This document shows, in pieces, positions 1-6,681 of a stretch of DNA of 7,216 bases. Within the stretch, counting starts at the first letter, position 1. Each line of letters starts with the position of its first letter. The notes under the pieces were generated by a model that was not told where the DNA came from, searched no databases, and saw only the letters and a list, made by a program, of their open reading frames with translations. A program made the position numbers and the translations under genes. This DNA comes from Planktotalea sp. (GTDB lineage Bacteria > Pseudomonadota > Alphaproteobacteria > Rhodobacterales > Rhodobacteraceae), in NCBI GenBank assembly GCA_024645145.1, contig JAHEGL010000045.1, positions 1 through 7,216 on the forward strand, read 5' to 3'.

Positions 1-13
1 TGAGCTACCCCCC
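1..13 (+). repeat. Left terminal inverted repeat of the IS
   Basis: The first 13 bases, TGAGCTACCCCCC, match the reverse complement of the last 13 bases of the element (TGAGCTACTCCCC) at 12 of 13 positions. The similarity continues inward more weakly. Confidence 0.85.
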
Positions 14-80
14 GAAATTCGGAGACTGACGTAAGCTGCGATTTGTAGTCTGCTGATCTTCAACACGAAGGAGATCAGAT

Positions 81-373
81 ATGTCGAAACGGAATCAACA
101 TCACCCAGAGTTTAAGGCGAAGATGGCGTTGGAAGCACTGAAAGGCGAAGAGACGGTCAGCGAGCTGACCAGTCGGTTCGGGGTGCATCCGAGATGATCC
201 ATCAATGGAAGCGGGCTCTGCTTGAAGGCGCGTCTGGTGTATTTGAGCGTGGTGGCCGGAAGGCACCGGAAGTCGATGAAGAGCAGGTCAAGGACCTGCA
301 CGCCAAGATTGGGGAGTTGGCCGTCGCCAATGATTTTTTGGCCAGAAAGCTCAAACCTTGGACCGGCAAGTGA
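81..373 (+). pseudogene. IS3 transposase OrfA (helix-turn-helix), frameshifted
   Basis: OrfA supplies the DNA-binding half of the IS3 transposase. The start ATG at 81 has a strong ribosome binding site, GAAGGAGA at 67-74. Translation gives a typical OrfA start (MSKRNQHHPEFKAKMALEAL) and the helix-turn-helix stretch TVSELTSRFGVHP, then hits TGA at 195-197. Reading one frame over from about 192 restores the family sequence (MIHQWKRALLEGASGVFERG, then EEQVKDLHAKIGELAVANDF) and ends at TGA 371-373. One base missing at about 192-194 (an ancestral CCG-ANG-ATG) explains this. The restored protein would be 97 residues, normal for OrfA. The C-terminal part has the leucine-zipper-like spacing that OrfA uses to multimerise. 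Confidence 0.88.
334..340 (+). promoter_or_regulatory. Probable programmed -1 ribosomal frameshift site (T_TTT_TTG)
   Basis: In the orfA frame this reads GA-T TTT TTG, a heptamer of the X_XXY_YYZ type. The orfB frame is closed by TGA at 331-333 and is open from 334 onward, so a -1 slip exactly here joins OrfA to OrfB. IS3-family elements make their active OrfAB fusion by -1 frameshifting. The use of this particular heptamer is my inference from position and frame; the more familiar IS3 signal is A_AAA_AAG. Confidence 0.6.
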
Positions 374-1232
374 GGCGTAAGATGATCGAGCCCGCCAATG
401 CTGACTTGTCTATCGGCAAACAATGCAAGCTGCTGTCGATCTCGCGGTCGTCATTTTACTACGAGCCCAAGGGCGAAAGTGAGATGAACCTCGATCTGAT
501 GCGCGTGATCGACAAGCAGTTCCTGGAGACGCCTTTTTATGGCGTGCATCAAATGACGTGGCACCTGCGCAATGGAGGTCATCTCGTGAACGAGAAGCGC
601 ATCCGCCGTCTCATGCGGTTGATGGGTTTGATGCCGATCTATCAAAAGCCCAAACCAGCAAAGCCGCGAAGGGGCACAAGATTTACCCCTACCTGTTGCG
701 CGGCCTTCGCGTGGACCGGCCCAGTCAGGTCTGGTGCGCTGACATCACCTATCTGCCAATGCGACGTGGCTTTCTGTATCTGGTCGCGATCATGGACTGG
801 TATACGCGCAAGGTTTTGGCATGGCGCATCTCTAATACACTGGAGGCCGAATTCTGCGTCGATGTGCTGAATGAAGCCATCCACAAGTTCGGCCAGCCAG
901 AGATCATGAATACGGATCAGGGCAGCCAGTTCACGTCATTTGCATGGACAGATCGGCTGCGACGATCAGCTGTCCGTATCTCGATGGACGGCAAGGGCCG
1001 CTTCCTCGACAACATCTTTGTCGAACGACTGTGGCGCAGCCTGAAATACGAGTGCGTATACCTGCATGCCTGGGAAAGCGGCTCAGAGGCCAAGGCGGGC
1101 GTTAGAAAGTGGATGGAGTTCTACAATCAAAAACGCCCCCACTCAGCCCTTGGCGGCCAACCACCCGCCGTGGTCTACTGGCAGAGAATTGAAACAACCA
1201 ACCCCGATCAGCAGGTGCAAAGAGTAGCTTAA
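358..1232 (+). pseudogene. IS3 transposase OrfB (DDE integrase core), frameshifted
   Basis: OrfB is the catalytic half of the IS3 transposase. The frame is -1 relative to orfA and open from 334; TTG at 358 is the first possible internal start, but the product is normally made as an OrfA-OrfB fusion. The N-terminal part shows the IS3 pattern ISRSSFYYEPK and TPFYGVHQMTWHLR followed by NEKRIRRLMRLMGLMPIYQK. At about 653 one base is missing (CCC-AA[n]-ACC expected), and the rest is read in the next frame: WCADITYLP (Asp codon 741), NTDQGSQFTS (Asp codon 915), and FVERLWRSLKYE (Glu codon 1023). The second Asp and the Glu are separated by exactly 35 residues, the DD(35)E signature. It ends FYNQKRPHSALGGQPP...QRVA, TAA at 1230-1232. 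The restored length from 358 is about 291 residues, normal. The catalytic triad is intact but split from the N-terminus by the deletion. Confidence 0.9.
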
Positions 1233-1258
1233 TTTACGCCAGAACCTGTCCAATAAAT

Positions 1259-1271
1259 GGGGAGTAGCTCA
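1259..1271 (-). repeat. Right terminal inverted repeat of the IS
   Basis: GGGGAGTAGCTCA is the inverted partner of the left end. It lies 26 bases after the orfB stop codon and defines the right boundary. Host DNA resumes at 1272. Confidence 0.85.
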
Positions 1272-1308
1272 AAACAGATAAGCTTCAATCGTGACGAAGG
1301 AGACGAAT

Positions 1309-1674
1309 ATGGCGAGCCAGAAAGCAACAAGAGAGACGTTTGCGAAGATGTCATTCGCTGCCGTGTATCCCCACTATGTGACCAAAGTGGAAAAGAAAGA
1401 GCGCAGTGTCGCGGAGTTGAACGAGGTTATTTCGTGGCTGACTGGGTTTGATGATGCGAAAATCAGTGCGCTGTTGGAGCAAGAAGCAACGTTTGAAACT
1501 GTCTTCGCGCAGGCAGAGCTAAACCCCAACGCGCATCTAATCAAAGGCGTGATTTGTGGATATCGCGTGGAAGAGATTGAAGACGATTTGACCCAAAAGG
1601 TCCGCTACATGGACAAGCTTGTCGATGAGCTTGCTAAAGTTAAGAAGATGGAAATGATCCTGCGCAGTGATTAA
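1309..1674 (+). CDS. DUF2200 family protein, function unknown
   Basis: This is a 121-residue soluble protein that I recognise as DUF2200, a small uncharacterised bacterial family. Recognisable parts are MSFAAVYPHYVTKVEKKERS near the N-terminus, EVISWLTGFDD, the central AELNPNAHLIKGVICGYRVE, and the C-terminal EIEDDL...VRYMDKLVDELAKVKKME. The length equals the family norm. The start is ATG 1309 and not the in-frame GTG at 1291, because AAGGAG at 1297-1302 sits six bases before the ATG. There is no signal peptide or membrane segment. The IS3 element ends 37 bases upstream, so the native promoter is probably displaced unless it lies in those 37 bases or the IS supplies one. The stop codon overlaps the stop of the convergent DUF2064 gene. 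Family assignment is confident; the role is unknown. Confidence 0.88.
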   Translation: MASQKATRETFAKMSFAAVYPHYVTKVEKKERSVAELNEVISWLTGFDDAKISALLEQEATFETVFAQAELNPNAHLIKGVICGYRVEEIEDDLTQKVRYMDKLVDELAKVKKMEMILRSD

Positions 1675-2240
1675 AGATCATCCACCGTATCGACATCACG
1701 CAGTGTAGTCACATGGGCGATGCTAAGATCGCCTAAACTGCGCTCGCTGTCTGCTAGGGCGTGTTTGGAAGACCAGCGCACATTGGTTAGAATATCAGCG
1801 CGCGGAGGGCGGGCGCGTTTCATCCCTATGAGCCAATAGCCACCATCGGGAGCGGGGCCAAAAACGGCCTCGTGATTGCCAAGCGCAGTGAACGCTTCAG
1901 CGATACGAGGGCCGGTGATGTCGGGGATATCAGCGCCGACAATGCAAATGGGACCGTTGGAAAGACCACGCAAGATCCGCGACATGCGTTGGCCAAGATC
2001 ACCACGACCTTGCGCGACACGGGGAAGATGCGCGGGCCAAACGCGGCTATTCAGACCTTCACGATCAGGGGCAACAGCAAGCACTGTATCCCAACGCGGA
2101 TCTACAATACGACGCAGAAGCGCTTGTGTTTGGTGGCGAAACCACCATGCGGAATTGGTAAGGCCAATATCGCGGCCTAGGCGAGTTTTGACACGGCCAG
2201 GGCGCGGTTCCTTTACCATGATGACCAGTGTGGGCCTCAT
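1671..2240 (-). CDS. DUF2064 / TIGR04282 family GT-A-fold glycosyltransferase-like protein
   Basis: This is a 189-residue protein with the hallmarks of the DUF2064/TIGR04282 group, whose fold resembles nucleotide-sugar and molybdopterin nucleotidyl transferases. From the N-terminus: VKEPRPGRVKTRLG (residues 9-22, the nucleotide-binding KxPxxGxVKTRL loop), QGRGDLGQRM (77-86), VGADIPDI (101-108, the acidic metal-binding region), GPAPDGGYWLIG (128-139), and the C-terminal RDVDTVDDL ending the protein. Members have been linked to arsenosugar synthesis in some bacteria, but no arsenic gene is near here, so the substrate is open. It is the last gene of the dapE operon: its ATG overlaps the GNAT stop codon as ATGA (2240-2237), which suggests translational coupling. 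Its stop codon shares TTAA with the convergent DUF2200 gene. Confidence 0.85.
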   Translation of the reverse strand: MRPTLVIMVKEPRPGRVKTRLGRDIGLTNSAWWFRHQTQALLRRIVDPRWDTVLAVAPDREGLNSRVWPAHLPRVAQGRGDLGQRMSRILRGLSNGPICIVGADIPDITGPRIAEAFTALGNHEAVFGPAPDGGYWLIGMKRARPPRADILTNVRWSSKHALADSERSLGDLSIAHVTTLRDVDTVDDL

Positions 2241-2650
2241 AAAATGAGTTCCATATTGCGGTGATCGATACCAGCATCATTGAACACCTCACCATAGGCG
2301 GTGAAACCCAATCCTTCGTAAAAGCCGAGCGCATCGAGTTGCGCACCGAGGACTGCGCGTGGGTGGCCTTGCACGCGCGCCCAGTTCAAGCAGGCTTTGA
2401 TCAGCGCTTGACCCTGATACGTGCCGCGCGCGTCTTTGAGCACGCATACGCGACCAATTTTAGCAGAGCCGTCTTTGATGAAAACACGGGCTGTGCCGAC
2501 GGGTTTGTCGTTTAGATAGGCAAGGAAATGGACTGAAGTTTCATCCATGCCGTCAACCTCATCAGCCGTGCTAACGCCCTGTTCATCGGTGAAGACCGTT
2601 TTGCGGATAGACTGGCATAAAGCGATGTCAGTTGTTTGAACAACGCTCAT
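2237..2650 (-). CDS. GNAT family N-acetyltransferase (ElaA/YjcF-like)
   Basis: This 137-residue single-domain GNAT acetyltransferase transfers acetyl from acetyl-CoA to an unknown amine. It shows the ElaA/YjcF-type pattern: [12 protein letters not shown] (15-26), [15 protein letters not shown] (31-45), GTARVF (52-57), the beta4 strand IGRVCVL (65-71), the acetyl-CoA loop [11 protein letters not shown] (73-83), then [21 protein letters not shown] (103-123) and [10 protein letters not shown] at the C-terminus. One oddity is that the cofactor loop reads R-G-T-Y-Q-G where most members have Gly in place of Tyr78; the second Gly (80) is kept. The gene overlaps dapE upstream and DUF2064 downstream by 4 bases each (ATGA), and no clear independent ribosome binding site is visible, so coupled translation is likely. 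The substrate cannot be told from sequence. Confidence 0.88.
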   Translation of the reverse strand: MSVVQTTDIALCQSIRKTVFTDEQGVSTADEVDGMDETSVHFLAYLNDKPVGTARVFIKDGSAKIGRVCVLKDARGTYQGQALIKACLNWARVQGHPRAVLGAQLDALGFYEGLGFTAYGEVFNDAGIDHRNMELIL

Positions 2651-3792
2651 GCGAAATAGTCTTTCAGAATGCGGGAATAGATATTTTTAAGTTGCTCAAT
2701 CTGCTCCACGGGCACGTTTTCATCAACTTGGTGCATGGTTTTACCAACAAGGCCGAACTCAACGACAGGGCAATGGTTCTTGACGAAACGCGCGTCCGAC
2801 GTGCCACCCGTCGTGGACATTTCAGGGGTGACACCCGTTTCCGCATGGACCGATTTCGCGACCAGATCAGACAGCGCACCAGGAGGGGTGATGAAACTTT
2901 CGCCTGAAATTTTGATTTTAAGCGCAATTGGTGTGTCGAACGCAGCCGCGACTTTATCAGCTTCGGATTGAAGCCAGTCGCTCAAGCTTGCGCCAGAGTG
3001 CAATTGATTGAAACGGATATTCACTGTTGCACGGCAGCTTGCTGGGATAACGTTGGTCGCGGGGTTGCCTGTATCGATTGTCACGACGGCCAAGGTAGAC
3101 GCATCAAAATGACCTGTGCCTTGGTCCAACTCATGCGACGCAAGTCGATCCATCAAACGTGCAATCGCGGGCAGAGGGTTTTTGGCACGATGCGGATAGG
3201 CGGAGTGGCCTTGCTTGCCCGTGACTTCGAACCAGCATGTTAATGAGCCGCGACGACCGATTTTCATCATCTCGCCCATAGTGTTCGGACAGGTTGGCTC
3301 GCCCACAAGACACACGCTCATCTGTTCGTTCTCGCGCTCCATATAATCAAGCAAAGCGGTTGTGCCGTCGAGCGCATCACCCTCTTCATCGCCTGTTATC
3401 GTCAGAATCACGGCACCATCAGGAGGGGTTTTAGAAACGAAGTCGATGGCAGCAGCAGCAAAAGCGGCGACGCCAGATTTCATATCCGTCGTGCCACGTC
3501 CGTACATTATACCATCAACAATGTCGGCACTGAAAGGACCGTGGGTCCATGCGGCTTCGTCCCCCACAGGGACAACATCCGTGTGGCCATTGAAGCCAAA
3601 CGTCTTGTGAGCACCTTTATCGCCCCAGCGCGCAAAGAGGTTAGAAATGCCACCACGATCAACGCGCGTACATGCGAAACCTGCGTTGCTCAGCAGATGA
3701 TCTAGCAAAACCAATGCGCCACCCTCTTCAGGGGTGACCGAGTGGCATTGGACCAAATCGGCGGTAAGTTTGATAGGATCGATTTGGGGCAT
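2647..3792 (-). CDS. dapE: Succinyl-diaminopimelate desuccinylase
   Basis: DapE hydrolyses N-succinyl-LL-2,6-diaminopimelate to LL-diaminopimelate and succinate in the cytoplasm, in the lysine and meso-diaminopimelate (peptidoglycan) pathway. The 381-residue M20 metallopeptidase-fold protein has all di-zinc ligands: [12 protein letters not shown] (His70, Asp72), [15 protein letters not shown] (Asp103, bridging), [12 protein letters not shown] (Glu136 catalytic base, Glu137), VGEPT (Glu165), and [14 protein letters not shown] (His354). The dimerisation-domain substrate residues are present as [15 protein letters not shown] (192-206). ATG 3792 is preferred over the in-frame TTG at 3798, because AGAGGA (3805-3800, minus strand) lies seven bases before the ATG but only one base before the TTG. 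Length is normal for the family. It is the first gene of the operon with the GNAT and DUF2064 genes; a short 4-base overlap couples it to the GNAT gene. Confidence 0.96.
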   Translation of the reverse strand: MPQIDPIKLTADLVQCHSVTPEEGGALVLLDHLLSNAGFACTRVDRGGISNLFARWGDKGAHKTFGFNGHTDVVPVGDEAAWTHGPFSADIVDGIMYGRGTTDMKSGVAAFAAAAIDFVSKTPPDGAVILTITGDEEGDALDGTTALLDYMERENEQMSVCLVGEPTCPNTMGEMMKIGRRGSLTCWFEVTGKQGHSAYPHRAKNPLPAIARLMDRLASHELDQGTGHFDASTLAVVTIDTGNPATNVIPASCRATVNIRFNQLHSGASLSDWLQSEADKVAAAFDTPIALKIKISGESFITPPGALSDLVAKSVHAETGVTPEMSTTGGTSDARFVKNHCPVVEFGLVGKTMHQVDENVPVEQIEQLKNIYSRILKDYFA

Positions 3793-3808
3793 GAGCAATT
3801 CCTCTGGG

Positions 3809-3844
3809 GCGCAGGTGTTTGCGAACCTTGCTAGCGTCCTGCGC
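3809..3844 (-). repeat. Inverted repeat in the dapE 5' leader (GCGCAGG / CCTGCGC)
   Basis: GCGCAGG at 3809-3815 and CCTGCGC at 3838-3844 form a perfect 7-bp inverted repeat around a 22-base loop, starting three bases upstream of the dapE Shine-Dalgarno sequence. It could form an RNA stem in the dapE leader or be a protein site. A 7-bp repeat at this spacing can arise by chance, so this is a weak call. Confidence 0.25.
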
Positions 3845-4021
3845 TAAGTGATGCAATTGGCACGAGAAAATGTGACCAAAATGGGACGCCCGGATCACCC
3901 CAAGCCCGTGTTAGCGTTTCCTTGATAAATTGACCCGAGGCAGGGCAAACAGCAGTACAGGTCCAACGTGGCCACCCCATAATGATCTGCAACAATGCGG
4001 GCATAGAGCAGTTTGAACTGT

Positions 4022-4042
4022 CTCAATACGAAAGGTATTGAG
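4022..4042 (+). promoter_or_regulatory. Perfect hairpin on the ribosome binding site of the anchor-L/Hint gene
   Basis: CTCAATAC (4022-4029) pairs exactly with GTATTGAG (4035-4042), leaving a five-base loop GAAAG. The only plausible Shine-Dalgarno sequence at normal spacing, AAAGG at 4031-4035, is formed by the loop plus the first base of the 3' stem arm, nine bases before ATG 4045. The stem ends two bases before that ATG. Folding would hold the ribosome landing site in or against a stem, which suggests translational control by temperature, a bound protein or an RNA. It could instead be a DNA operator. That it regulates is inference; the pairing is directly visible. Confidence 0.55.
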
Positions 4043-4044
4043 GC

Positions 4045-5620
4045 ATGCCAGCAACCGGCGCAGAGCTAGGTTACAACACCAATGCATCCGCTTTGGCGAT
4101 GGCGAACACCATCTTCGGAAGTGGTGTCACCGTCACAAGTGCGAGCTATTCAGGCGACAGTCGCTCTTCGGCGATTTACTCCAATGGCGATGCGCTTTCC
4201 CCCCGATGCGACACCGGGCGACACAGGCATTATTTTGTCTACAGGTCGCGCCGATCGCTTTACTCAAAGTAATGGTGACCCTAACCGCTCTGGCAGTACA
4301 TCTACGAACACGAGCGGCGTAAACAACGATTCCGACTTCAACGCAGCGGCAGGCGCAAGCACCTATGACGCCTCATTTCTAGAGGTTGATTTCACTTCAG
4401 CGACGGCTGGGTTTATGACGATGCAATTCGTCTTTTCGTCAGAAGAATACCCTGAATACGTAAACTCACTTTATCAGGATATGGTGGGTGTTTGGATCAA
4501 CGGATCTCAAGTTGATTTAAGCGTCGGCAACGGTGACGCAGATCCCGGCAACATCAATTCTGGCGACAACGGCAACTTGTTAATCAACAACACCAATGAT
4601 GATTACAACACCGAGATGGATGGCTTTACTGTCACCATGTCGATGAAAATACCAATCAATGCCGGTACGAATTCAATCAAGATTGACGTCGCAGATGTCA
4701 CGGATAGCAGCTACGATTCCAACCTTTTGATCGCAGCAGACTCTATTCAGAGTGAACTTCTTGCCAACGACGACAGCGCGAACATCAATCCAACCGGCTC
4801 TAAAACGATCGATGTTTTGGCCAACGACACCAACGACACAGCTGGCACGTTGACAGTCACCCACATTAACGGACAGGCCGTTGTCGTAGGTAGTATTGTC
4901 ACACTGGGATCTGGCCAGACAGTCGAGCTGAACGCAGATGGTTCGTTCACGGTTGTGGGGGACGGCGACGTTGAGAACGTCAATTTTACCTATGGAATCG
5001 AAAGCTCCACGGGGGAATCCGACACGGGCTTCGTCCTTCTTAATATGGTGCCGTGCTTTGTCGCGGGTACCTTGATTGAAACGAAACTTGGCAAAATGCC
5101 TGTTGAGGTGCTTGAAGCAGGCGACATGATACTGACACGTGATCAGGGCTATCAGCCGCTGCGTTGGATTGGTCAGCGAGATGTTGCAGCCGTTGGCGCA
5201 ATGGCTCCGGTTGAAATTGCTGCGAATACATTCGGCGAGCATAGCGTTTTGCGCGTCTCGCCATTGCACCGTATTTTGCTTCAGAACGAAATGGCGGAAT
5301 TGCTGTTTGGCGAAACCGAAGTTTTGGTCGCTGCGAAAGAACTGGTGAACGACAAAAGTGTGCGCATACGTGAGGGTGGAGACGTTACTTGTGTTCACCT
5401 GCTCTTTGATCAGCACCAAATTGTCGTTTCGAACGGCTTAGAGAGCGAGAACTTTCTACCAGGTGGACAAATCACCAACTTGTTTGAAGAAGACACCATC
5501 GCGGAAATTTGCTCGATCTTTCCGGAACTCGATCCACAGACAGGCGACGGCTACAGTGGTTCCGCTCGCCGCATTTTGCGTAAGTTTGAAGCGGAACTGT
5601 TGCTCGGGAGTGCCGCCTGA
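4045..5620 (+). pseudogene. Choice-of-anchor L / Hint_2 domain protein, frameshifted at a C6 run
   Basis: This is a probable surface or secreted protein with a self-processing Hint (hedgehog/intein) module. ATG 4045 is the start: an in-frame TGA at 4039-4041 blocks anything upstream. The frame runs 53 residues (MPATGAELGYNTNASALAMA...YSNGDALSP) to a run of six C at 4199-4204, then leaves frame and stops at 4272. Skipping one C rejoins DATPGDTGIILSTG and continues to TGA 5618-5620, giving a 524-residue protein. Restored domains: choice-of-anchor L, residues ~1-235 (MTMQFVFSSEEYPEYVNS at 124-141, EMDGFTVTM at 191-199, ADVTDSSYDSNLLIA at 216-230); an Ig/cadherin-like bacterial repeat, ~240-333 (TIDVLANDTND, GTLTVTHING); Hint_2, 336-524, starting PCFVAGTLIET with Cys337 as the candidate nucleophile, then SPLHRILL (His408) and VHLLFDQHQIVV (His451, His457). 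No signal peptide and no RTX repeats are visible. As read, only the first 53 residues plus an unrelated tail would be made unless slippage or a +1 shift occurs. Domain identity is confident; loss of function is likely but could reflect sequencing error or phase variation. Confidence 0.85.
4199..4204 (+). repeat. C6 homopolymer at the frameshift of the anchor-L/Hint gene
   Basis: TTT-CCCCCC-GAT marks the exact point where the reading frame breaks. Five C would give ALSPDATPGDTG, in line with my memory of relatives where four residues separate SP from GDTG. In the present frame the site reads TCC CCC CGA, so a +1 shift on CCC-C would restore the protein. Confidence 0.7.
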
Positions 5621-6677
5621 TGGGTTGGCTTGCCTATAGCGGCGGCAGTGAGACAACAAATGTTCACCCATCGATCACACCTGAGAGTTTGATCGAAACT
5701 GGCGCTTTGGTAATCGAAGCGCCGCTACCGTCCGATTTTCGCGCTGCTACTTTGCTTGAAGTGGCAAGCCTACATCCAACGCCCAGTCTGCTTCGCGTGC
5801 AGTCAATCCCCGGTGAGGGATTTTCGATCTTTATCAGTTCAGGCGGAAATGTCTTTCACGCATTGATTTCGCACACGCTGGTAGCCCGCACAGATAGTTT
5901 TCGACTAACCCTAAATTGGGACGCGACTACAGGCGATGGTCTTTTGTCCATTGAACATCCCGGTGATGATGCGCTTTTCACAAGTGAGCTGACCGGATGT
6001 ATCGCAATGTCCGGCGCGCTTATTCTTGGGGCTTTGTCCGAAATGCGTTTGCCTGACGCCCAGAAAGAGCTGGACTACATTGGATTTCACCAAGGTCCGC
6101 TTAGTGTTGGAACGACCCCGACGCTTGATTATCACACGCCTGTTTTGACCGCGCAGGGCTATCGCAAAATCGGGATGATGAAACCGGGTGATACGGTGAT
6201 CAGTGCAAGCGGTGATATTGTTCCTGTATTGGGCGTATTCAAAAAGGTGACCCCGGCATTTGGCAGTTACGCCCCTGTGCGTTTACGCGCGCCTTATTTT
6301 GGCTTGTAGTCTGACTTCGTCAGGCAGGCACGCAGCGTTTGATCGTTGGTGGTTCGGATGTGGAATATACGTTTGGCTGTGACGAAGTGTTGATCCCTGC
6401 ACAGCTTTTGATCAACGGCACCGCAGCAATTGCACAGCCTGTGGGCGGAACAACGACCTACTTCCAACTTTTGCTTCCTGAGAACGAAGCGTTCGTGGCT
6501 TCGGAACTTCTGCTTGAGAGCTTGTTCATCGGGCGATTGAGACGACGCAAGGCGATTTTCAAACACACATCGCTCTCAGCTTTGCCAAGAAACTTGCTGC
6601 CGGAACATGCGGCAACTGCCAGCCAAGTCCTGAGGCCTTATGAAGCTATCACCTTGGCAGCAATGCGCGCGGCGTAA
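5620..6677 (+). pseudogene. Second Hint-domain protein with non-conserved catalytic positions, broken by amber codon and one-base deletion
   Basis: The ATG at 5620 overlaps the upstream TGA by one base (TGATG), and GGGAG at 5606-5610 is nine bases before it, so it is co-translated with the anchor-L/Hint gene. The first 229 residues read to TAG 6307-6309. Residues 1-~160 form a beta-rich domain (e.g. FRLTLNWDATTGDGLLSIEH, 94-113) that could be LamG-like but is not a family I can name. A Hint-like fold follows: TPTLDYHTPVLTAQGYRKIG, KPGDTV, PVRLRAPYFGL (219-229). After the stop, the match resumes one frame over: QRLIVGGSDVEYTFGCDEVL, YFQLLLPENEAFVASELLLE, LPEHAA, RPYEAITLAAMRAA, TAA 6675-6677. 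Two lesions explain this: CAG to TAG at 6307 and one base lost near 6330-6332 (GCA-[n]CG-CAG). The restored length is ~352 residues. Compared with the first Hint, the start Cys is absent and His408 and His451 positions are Gln, so self-cleavage is unlikely even when intact. Confidence 0.85.
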
Positions 6678-6681
6678 TTGG

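Larger units (their letters stand above)
1..1271 (+). mobile_element. IS3-family insertion sequence, complete ends but decayed genes
   Basis: The element is bounded by imperfect inverted repeats that begin TGAGCTAC and end GTAGCTCA, with the TG...CA termini normal for the IS3 family. Its 1271 bases fit the family's usual 1.2-1.5 kb. It holds orfA (helix-turn-helix) and orfB (integrase-like DDE transposase) in the 0/-1 frame arrangement expected for the family, with a slippery site near the end of orfA. Each frame carries a one-base deletion, so this copy should not make active OrfAB transposase. The left end coincides with the first base of the window, so a target-site duplication cannot be checked; the right flank reads AAAC. 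The family call is firm; I cannot name the subgroup or the individual IS. Confidence 0.92.
3793..4044. other. Divergent intergenic region between dapE and the Hint locus
   Basis: These 252 bases must hold the promoters for dapE (minus strand) and for the Hint locus (plus strand). A TTGACC at 3930-3935 could serve as a -35 for the plus strand, but no convincing -10 follows at 16-18 bases. On the minus strand TTGGTC is followed 17 bases later by TTGCAT, also a poor match to a sigma-70 site. No tRNA, riboswitch or clear regulator site is seen besides the inverted repeat in the dapE leader and the hairpin at 4022-4042. Confidence 0.5.

Noticed and set aside
1291..1308. GTG 1291 as the start of the DUF2200 gene
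   Set aside because: The six extra codons contain the Shine-Dalgarno sequence AAGGAG that serves ATG 1309.
4673..5419. A 248-residue open frame on the minus strand inside the Hint gene
   Set aside because: It lies entirely antisense to a clearly recognisable domain protein, has no ribosome binding site of note and shows no family motif; it is a shadow frame.
4082..5620. Taking ATG 4082 as the true start of the anchor-L/Hint gene
   Set aside because: The first 41 residues from this ATG are not protein-like, while the other frame from ATG 4045 gives the expected family N-terminus up to the C6 run.
4045..5620. Type I secretion (RTX) adhesin
   Set aside because: No GGxGxDxxx nonapeptide repeats are present; the protein is rich in Asn and Asp but without that periodicity.
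6678..6681. Terminator between the Hint locus and the 6682-7032 gene
   Set aside because: Only four bases separate the two stop codons, and no GC-rich stem followed by a T run is present there.
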